Assembly (NCBI RefSeq): GCF_900100155.1
Contig: NZ_FMTP01000008.1
Coordinates: forward strand, 1-64,000
Origin: Ancylobacter rudongensis
GTDB lineage: Bacteria > Pseudomonadota > Alphaproteobacteria > Rhizobiales > Xanthobacteraceae
DNA: 64,000 nt
Direction of reading: 5' to 3'
The notes under the pieces were generated by a model, which searched no databases, had not been told where the DNA came from, and saw only the letters and a program-made list of their open reading frames with translations. Position numbers and translations under genes: made by a program. Positions 60,506 to 64,000 of the stretch are shown here, piece by piece (position 1 is the stretch's first letter; every line of letters begins with the position of its first letter).

Positions 60506-60656
60506 GGCGGTTCTCCTGATTTCCGGCCCGCGGGATGCGGCGCCGATGACCAGGAGGTTAGGCGGGGGTCCGGCGCGCCGGTATCACGCCTGCGCTTAGC
60601 CGGATAATCCATGGATGTGGGCGACCCCATCCCTTGGGATGATCGCGCACACCGCC

Positions 60657-61247
60657 TCAGCGAAACAGCAGCGCCAGCCGGCGCCGGAGATCGCGCGCGG
60701 TGCGGCGCAGGCCGGCCTTGAGCCGGTCCAGCCGCAGCGCCGCCACCACCCGGTCGCGCAGCGTGGCGAGGGTGAGGATCACCCAGGCCATCCAGGGCAG
60801 GGTCATCAGCTTGGCCCGGCCGGCGGAATAGATGCGCTCGATGATGACAAAGCTGAGGAGATAGGCGATGAGGAACAGCACCGTGCCGGCCTTGGGCCAG
60901 CCGCCGGCGATCCACACCAGCGCGACGAATTTCAGCGGCTCGATCGTGGCGTAGGGAACGGCCAGCAGCACAAGAATGGTCCAGACCGAGCGGGCGGCGA
61001 CCCAGCGCTCGAAGGCGTGCATGATCTTCAGCGCCGCGAGGCGGGCGATCAGCGGGCGGTAGAGCGGGCGCACCAGCTCGTCGAGCAGGATCAGCGGCGC
61101 GCAGATCAGCCGAAACAGGAAGCCGAGCGCGACCCGCACCGGGCGCTCGCGGAAGCGGGCGCGGCGGCGCGGGTGCGAACGGGGCCCCTCGCCGCCAGGC
61201 GGAGAGGCAGCCGGAACGAGAGGCGCGGGGGGCGGAGCGGGTTCCAT
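60657..61247 (-). CDS. Membrane protein of unknown function
   Basis: 196 residues. A Pro-rich N-terminus (MEPAPPPAPLVPAASPPGGE) and a basic stretch (RRRARFRERPVRVALG) precede three or four hydrophobic helices (FLFRLICAPLILLDELVRPL, SVWTILVLLAVPYATIEPL, GTVLFLIAYLLSFVIIERIY), and the C-terminus is strongly basic. AAGGTGAGG precedes the ATG at 61247; a start at 61277 is possible. I do not recognise a named family. It lies between the small secreted protein and a rhamnan-synthesis-F gene, in an envelope-related region. Confidence 0.75.
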   Translation of the reverse strand: MEPAPPPAPLVPAASPPGGEGPRSHPRRRARFRERPVRVALGFLFRLICAPLILLDELVRPLYRPLIARLAALKIMHAFERWVAARSVWTILVLLAVPYATIEPLKFVALVWIAGGWPKAGTVLFLIAYLLSFVIIERIYSAGRAKLMTLPWMAWVILTLATLRDRVVAALRLDRLKAGLRRTARDLRRRLALLFR

Positions 61248-61338
61248 CCTCACCTTATCGGCGCGAAGCCGCGCCATGGCTAGAGCACGCCCTGGCTGTC
61301 GCCGGCGCGAGGGTGCGAGCAAAGGCGGAGGACGGGCG

Positions 61339-62406
61339 CTACAGGTCGAGATCGAACCGGATCCGCGCCCGGCCGCGCAGCTGGCCGCCAATGCCCTTGG
61401 CCCGCATCTCGGTGAGAATGTCCGGCGCGTGGTGTTCCTCGCCGATCGCGTGCAGCAGCGTTTCCAGCTCATGCAGGTGATATTGCGAGCGATAGACCAG
61501 ATCGCGCTTCATCAGCGGCGCGCCAAGGAAACGGCGGTAGAGAAAGCCGCCCGTATGGATCTGCGAGCGGGCCATGACGGCGTCCAGCAGCTGAGCGACC
61601 AGAGGCTCCTGCCGCAGCCTCGCGCCCCGCAGCGCCGGCCGCAGGTCGATCGGCAGATAGGGCGCGAGGTCGCGCAGTTCCGCCGGATCGAGGCCATTGA
61701 GCGCCTCGCGCAGCCGCGCCGGGGTGAACAGCACCTCGACCGAGCGCGCCTGGCGGATCATGCAGCGCGAGCTGCGCACCTCGCCCTTGTTGATCGCCCA
61801 CCGGCGGACATTGACCGGCAGGTAGCGCTGCCAGAAGCGCTGGTAGGCCGGCTGCTCCAGCACATGGCGCGAGATCGAATAGCAGAAGGACTGGATGTGG
61901 TGGTGATGGTCCCAGTTCTCATAGGTCGCGCAGATATCGGACGGCGAGGTGGCGAGCCTCCGGAACATCTCGACGAGGCCGGCGCGGAGATAATAGACGC
62001 TGTCGTTCAGGACCAACAGCCGCTCGGGCGGACGCCCGGCGAAGGACAGGATGGCGTCGCGGTAGCCCCCCATGTCGAAGCCGGCATTGTTCCGCAGCAT
62101 CAGCCGGTCCACCCAGGGGGTGAGCTCCGCCAGCCGCGCCTCGCTCAACGGATGGTTGACCACCAGCGTGACGTTGATGCCGGCCTGCGCCAACGCCTCC
62201 AGCGCGTTCGTCACATACCAGGGGGTCTGGTGCGGCTGCCAGATGAGGAAGACCGCGTGCACATTGCCGGGATGGTGCAGCTGGCCCGCAAGCTCCACCG
62301 GGACGGCCTCGCGGCGCAGCAGCCGGTCAAGGCGCGCCCGCAGGATCGGCAATCGGTAGCTGACGAGACGGACATAGGCCCTGCGGTAGTGCTTCTTGAT
62401 ATTCAT
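61339..62406 (-). CDS. Rhamnan synthesis F family protein (glycosyltransferase-like)
   Basis: 355-residue protein of the RgpF/rhamnan synthesis F family, involved in building rhamnose-rich polysaccharides. NNAGFDMGGYRDAI, RLLVLNDSVYYLRAGL, ATYENWDHHHHIQSFCYSIS and QPAYQRFWQRYLPVN are strong family features. It begins MNIKKHYRRAYVRLVSYRLP without a signal peptide. It stands near manC, the phosphomannomutase and opgH, which supports an envelope polysaccharide role. No rhamnose synthesis genes lie in the window. Confidence 0.87.
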   Translation of the reverse strand: MNIKKHYRRAYVRLVSYRLPILRARLDRLLRREAVPVELAGQLHHPGNVHAVFLIWQPHQTPWYVTNALEALAQAGINVTLVVNHPLSEARLAELTPWVDRLMLRNNAGFDMGGYRDAILSFAGRPPERLLVLNDSVYYLRAGLVEMFRRLATSPSDICATYENWDHHHHIQSFCYSISRHVLEQPAYQRFWQRYLPVNVRRWAINKGEVRSSRCMIRQARSVEVLFTPARLREALNGLDPAELRDLAPYLPIDLRPALRGARLRQEPLVAQLLDAVMARSQIHTGGFLYRRFLGAPLMKRDLVYRSQYHLHELETLLHAIGEEHHAPDILTEMRAKGIGGQLRGRARIRFDLDL

Positions 62407-62557
62407 CGATCGCTCGCCGTAAGCCGCCCCTGCCCGGCGACAGCGTCTGCTCAGGCGCCGGCATCACCGGAGCCCCATGGCATCCCCCTTACCATATGGA
62501 AGGCGTCGCGCCGATCCCACCGCCGGGCGGGCCCGCAGGCGAGGAGCGCCCCCCGCC

Positions 62558-64000
62558 TCAGGCGGCCCGGTGGGCGACCTCCAGCGCCCGCAGGCTGCCG
62601 GTGGGGGCAACCTCTTCCGGCGTCGCGCACAGGCCGCGCCGGGCGAGCCAGCGCCCGAGCGCCGGCTCGGCGGTCAGCACCGCGAAGGGCACGGCGCCCA
62701 TCAGGCCAACCAGCACCGGCAGCGCCCAGGGAAGAGTCCCCGGCGCGAAGGCGGTGAGCAGGCCGGCGAGAGCGCCGCCGAACAGGAATTGCGGCCACAG
62801 CCCGGCCAGGGCGGTGCGCCAGGACAGGCGCTGGGCATCGCGCGACTGCGCCTCCCAGGTCACGGTGCGGCCGAACAGGAGGCCGACCATGAACAGGGCG
62901 ATGCGGAAGGCCACCACCGGGCCCAGCAGCACCGAGAAGACGAATTCCGACAGCGCCCCGCCGACCAGCCGGCCGGTGCCGCCATAGCGCCGGCGCTCGC
63001 CTTTTCGCAGCAGCACGTCGAGAAAGCCGGCGACCTTCGGCGCCAGGCTCATCGCGAACATGGTGGCGAACAGAGTGAGGCCGAGCGCGGCGGGAAACGG
63101 GCCGTCGGCCCGCTCGGTATCGAACACCTTGAGCGCGGCGAGGGCGATGAAGGCCATCCAGGCGACCGCGCCGACATACATCAGCATCGCCCAGGCGATC
63201 TGGAACCGGCTCATCGGCCGGAGCCCCGGCAGGGCGATCAGCCGCCAATACTGCATGTTGCCCTGGCACCAGCGCAGGTCGCGGCGGGTGAATTCGGTCA
63301 GATGCGGCGGGTTCTCCTCGAAGCTGTCCATCTCCTCCGGCAGCACCCGCACCTCATAGCCGGCGCGGCGCATCAGCACCGCCTCGATCTGGTCGTGCGA
63401 GAGGATGTGGCCGGAGAGCGGGCCGGTGCCGGACAGGACGGGCAGGTGGCAATGCGCCTTGAACGGGGCGACGCGGATGACGGCATTGTGCCCCCAATAG
63501 GGCCCACAATCGCCCGCCCACCAGGACGCGCCCATCGTGTAGGAGCGCATGCCGTGGCGCATGCCGAACTGGAAGATGCGGGCAAAGGGCGAGGGCGAGG
63601 GCAGGCCGACGACGAGGCTCTGCAGGATGCCGAGGCGCGGATTGGCCTGCATGATGCGGATGAGGCGCAGCGTGGCGGAGGCGCCGAGGAAGCTGTCGGC
63701 ATCGAGCACCAGCATCAGCTCATAGCCATCGCCCCAGCGGTCGAGAAAGTCGCGGATATTGCCGGCCTTGAACCCTGAGTTCTCGTTGCGGCGGCGGTAG
63801 TGAAGCGCCGCGTCCTCGCCAAGCTCGGCCTGCCAAGCGGCGAACAGCGCCTCTTCAGTGGCGGCGATGGCGGGTTGGGTGGTGTCGGAGAGCACGAACC
63901 ATGCGAAATTTGCGCCGGCGCCGCTGGCGGCGATCTCGCTTTGCATGGCGCGCAGCCGGGCGAAGGCGCGGGCGGGGTCCTCATTGCGCAGCGTCATCAC
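62558..64000 (-). CDS. opgH: Glucans biosynthesis glucosyltransferase OpgH/MdoH (3' part, 5' end outside window)
   Basis: Last 480 residues of the inner-membrane glucosyltransferase that makes osmoregulated periplasmic glucans. The GT2 catalytic core is visible: YRRRNENSGFKAGNIRDF, LMLVLDADSFLGA (DxD), ASWWAGDCGPYWGHNAVIRV, SHDQIEAVLMRRAGYEVRV, ENPPHLTEFTRRDLRWCQGN (with the QxxRW-like end). Several transmembrane helices follow (AWAMLMYVGAVAWMAFIAL and others). The frame is open to the window edge, and the true start and N-terminal helices are outside; an opgG partner would also be outside. Confidence 0.93.
   Translation of the reverse strand: MMTLRNEDPARAFARLRAMQSEIAASGAGANFAWFVLSDTTQPAIAATEEALFAAWQAELGEDAALHYRRRNENSGFKAGNIRDFLDRWGDGYELMLVLDADSFLGASATLRLIRIMQANPRLGILQSLVVGLPSPSPFARIFQFGMRHGMRSYTMGASWWAGDCGPYWGHNAVIRVAPFKAHCHLPVLSGTGPLSGHILSHDQIEAVLMRRAGYEVRVLPEEMDSFEENPPHLTEFTRRDLRWCQGNMQYWRLIALPGLRPMSRFQIAWAMLMYVGAVAWMAFIALAALKVFDTERADGPFPAALGLTLFATMFAMSLAPKVAGFLDVLLRKGERRRYGGTGRLVGGALSEFVFSVLLGPVVAFRIALFMVGLLFGRTVTWEAQSRDAQRLSWRTALAGLWPQFLFGGALAGLLTAFAPGTLPWALPVLVGLMGAVPFAVLTAEPALGRWLARRGLCATPEEVAPTGSLRALEVAHRAA

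Overview
This is a GC-rich chromosomal window. The gene content points to an alphaproteobacterium of the order Hyphomicrobiales, most likely a Xanthobacteraceae-type organism. The reasons are the ECF11 RpoE-ChrR pair with exact ChrR ligand spacing, a Urt-type amide transporter, a PQQ glucose dehydrogenase, OpgH, and an Omp25/31-type porin. The family-level placement is inference. No rRNA, tRNA, CRISPR array or prophage was seen. Mobile DNA is limited to the end of an IS3-family element at 1-326 and one isolated OrfA-like gene at 38.9 kb.

Layout. 0-2.7 kb: IS3 end, an orphan CbiM-type metal transporter under a cobalamin riboswitch, a small membrane protein and a frameshifted response-regulator remnant. 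2.7-9.6 kb: a singlet-oxygen type stress island. ECF sigma factor and ChrR anti-sigma lie divergent from a lipid-modification operon (FAD oxidoreductase, DUF1365, Cfa-type methyltransferase), and two matching ECF promoters sit back to back between them. 9.7-15.6 kb: stress and respiration genes (ferritin-like YciE, PQQ glucose dehydrogenase, type II NADH dehydrogenase) and two small unknowns.

15.6-56.2 kb is a large nitrogen and amine scavenging region. It starts with an unusual protein in which an AraC regulator is fused to a complete acetamidase/formamidase. This is divergent from a TRAP transporter plus gamma-glutamyltransferase operon. Next come a porin, two FAD amine oxidoreductases behind a consensus sigma-54 promoter, a polyamine-type ABC importer, and a formamidase with a UrtABCDE-type amide importer. 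From 39.2 to 54.2 kb lies what I consider the most interesting system. A sigma-54 activator of the AcoR type is surrounded by six consensus -24/-12 promoters that drive an ABC importer with a fused permease, a lactone/alditol oxidase homologue with a luciferase-like monooxygenase, a RidA protein, an MFS transporter, an aldehyde dehydrogenase and a flavin reductase. Clustered TG(A/C)GAC motifs lie where enhancer sites should be. A D-amino-acid-dehydrogenase-like enzyme in the cluster has the same motif upstream but no visible -24/-12. Together these look like one regulon for oxidative breakdown of an imported nitrogenous compound: monooxygenase plus flavin reductase, FAD deamination, imine hydrolysis by RidA, aldehyde oxidation. 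An allophanate hydrolase with a pentapeptide-repeat linker follows.

56.2-64 kb holds cell-envelope carbohydrate genes: ManC and a phosphomannomutase (divergent), an alpha/beta hydrolase, a small secreted protein, a membrane protein, a rhamnan-synthesis-F type protein, and the 3' part of the glucan glucosyltransferase gene opgH, which runs off the end of the window.
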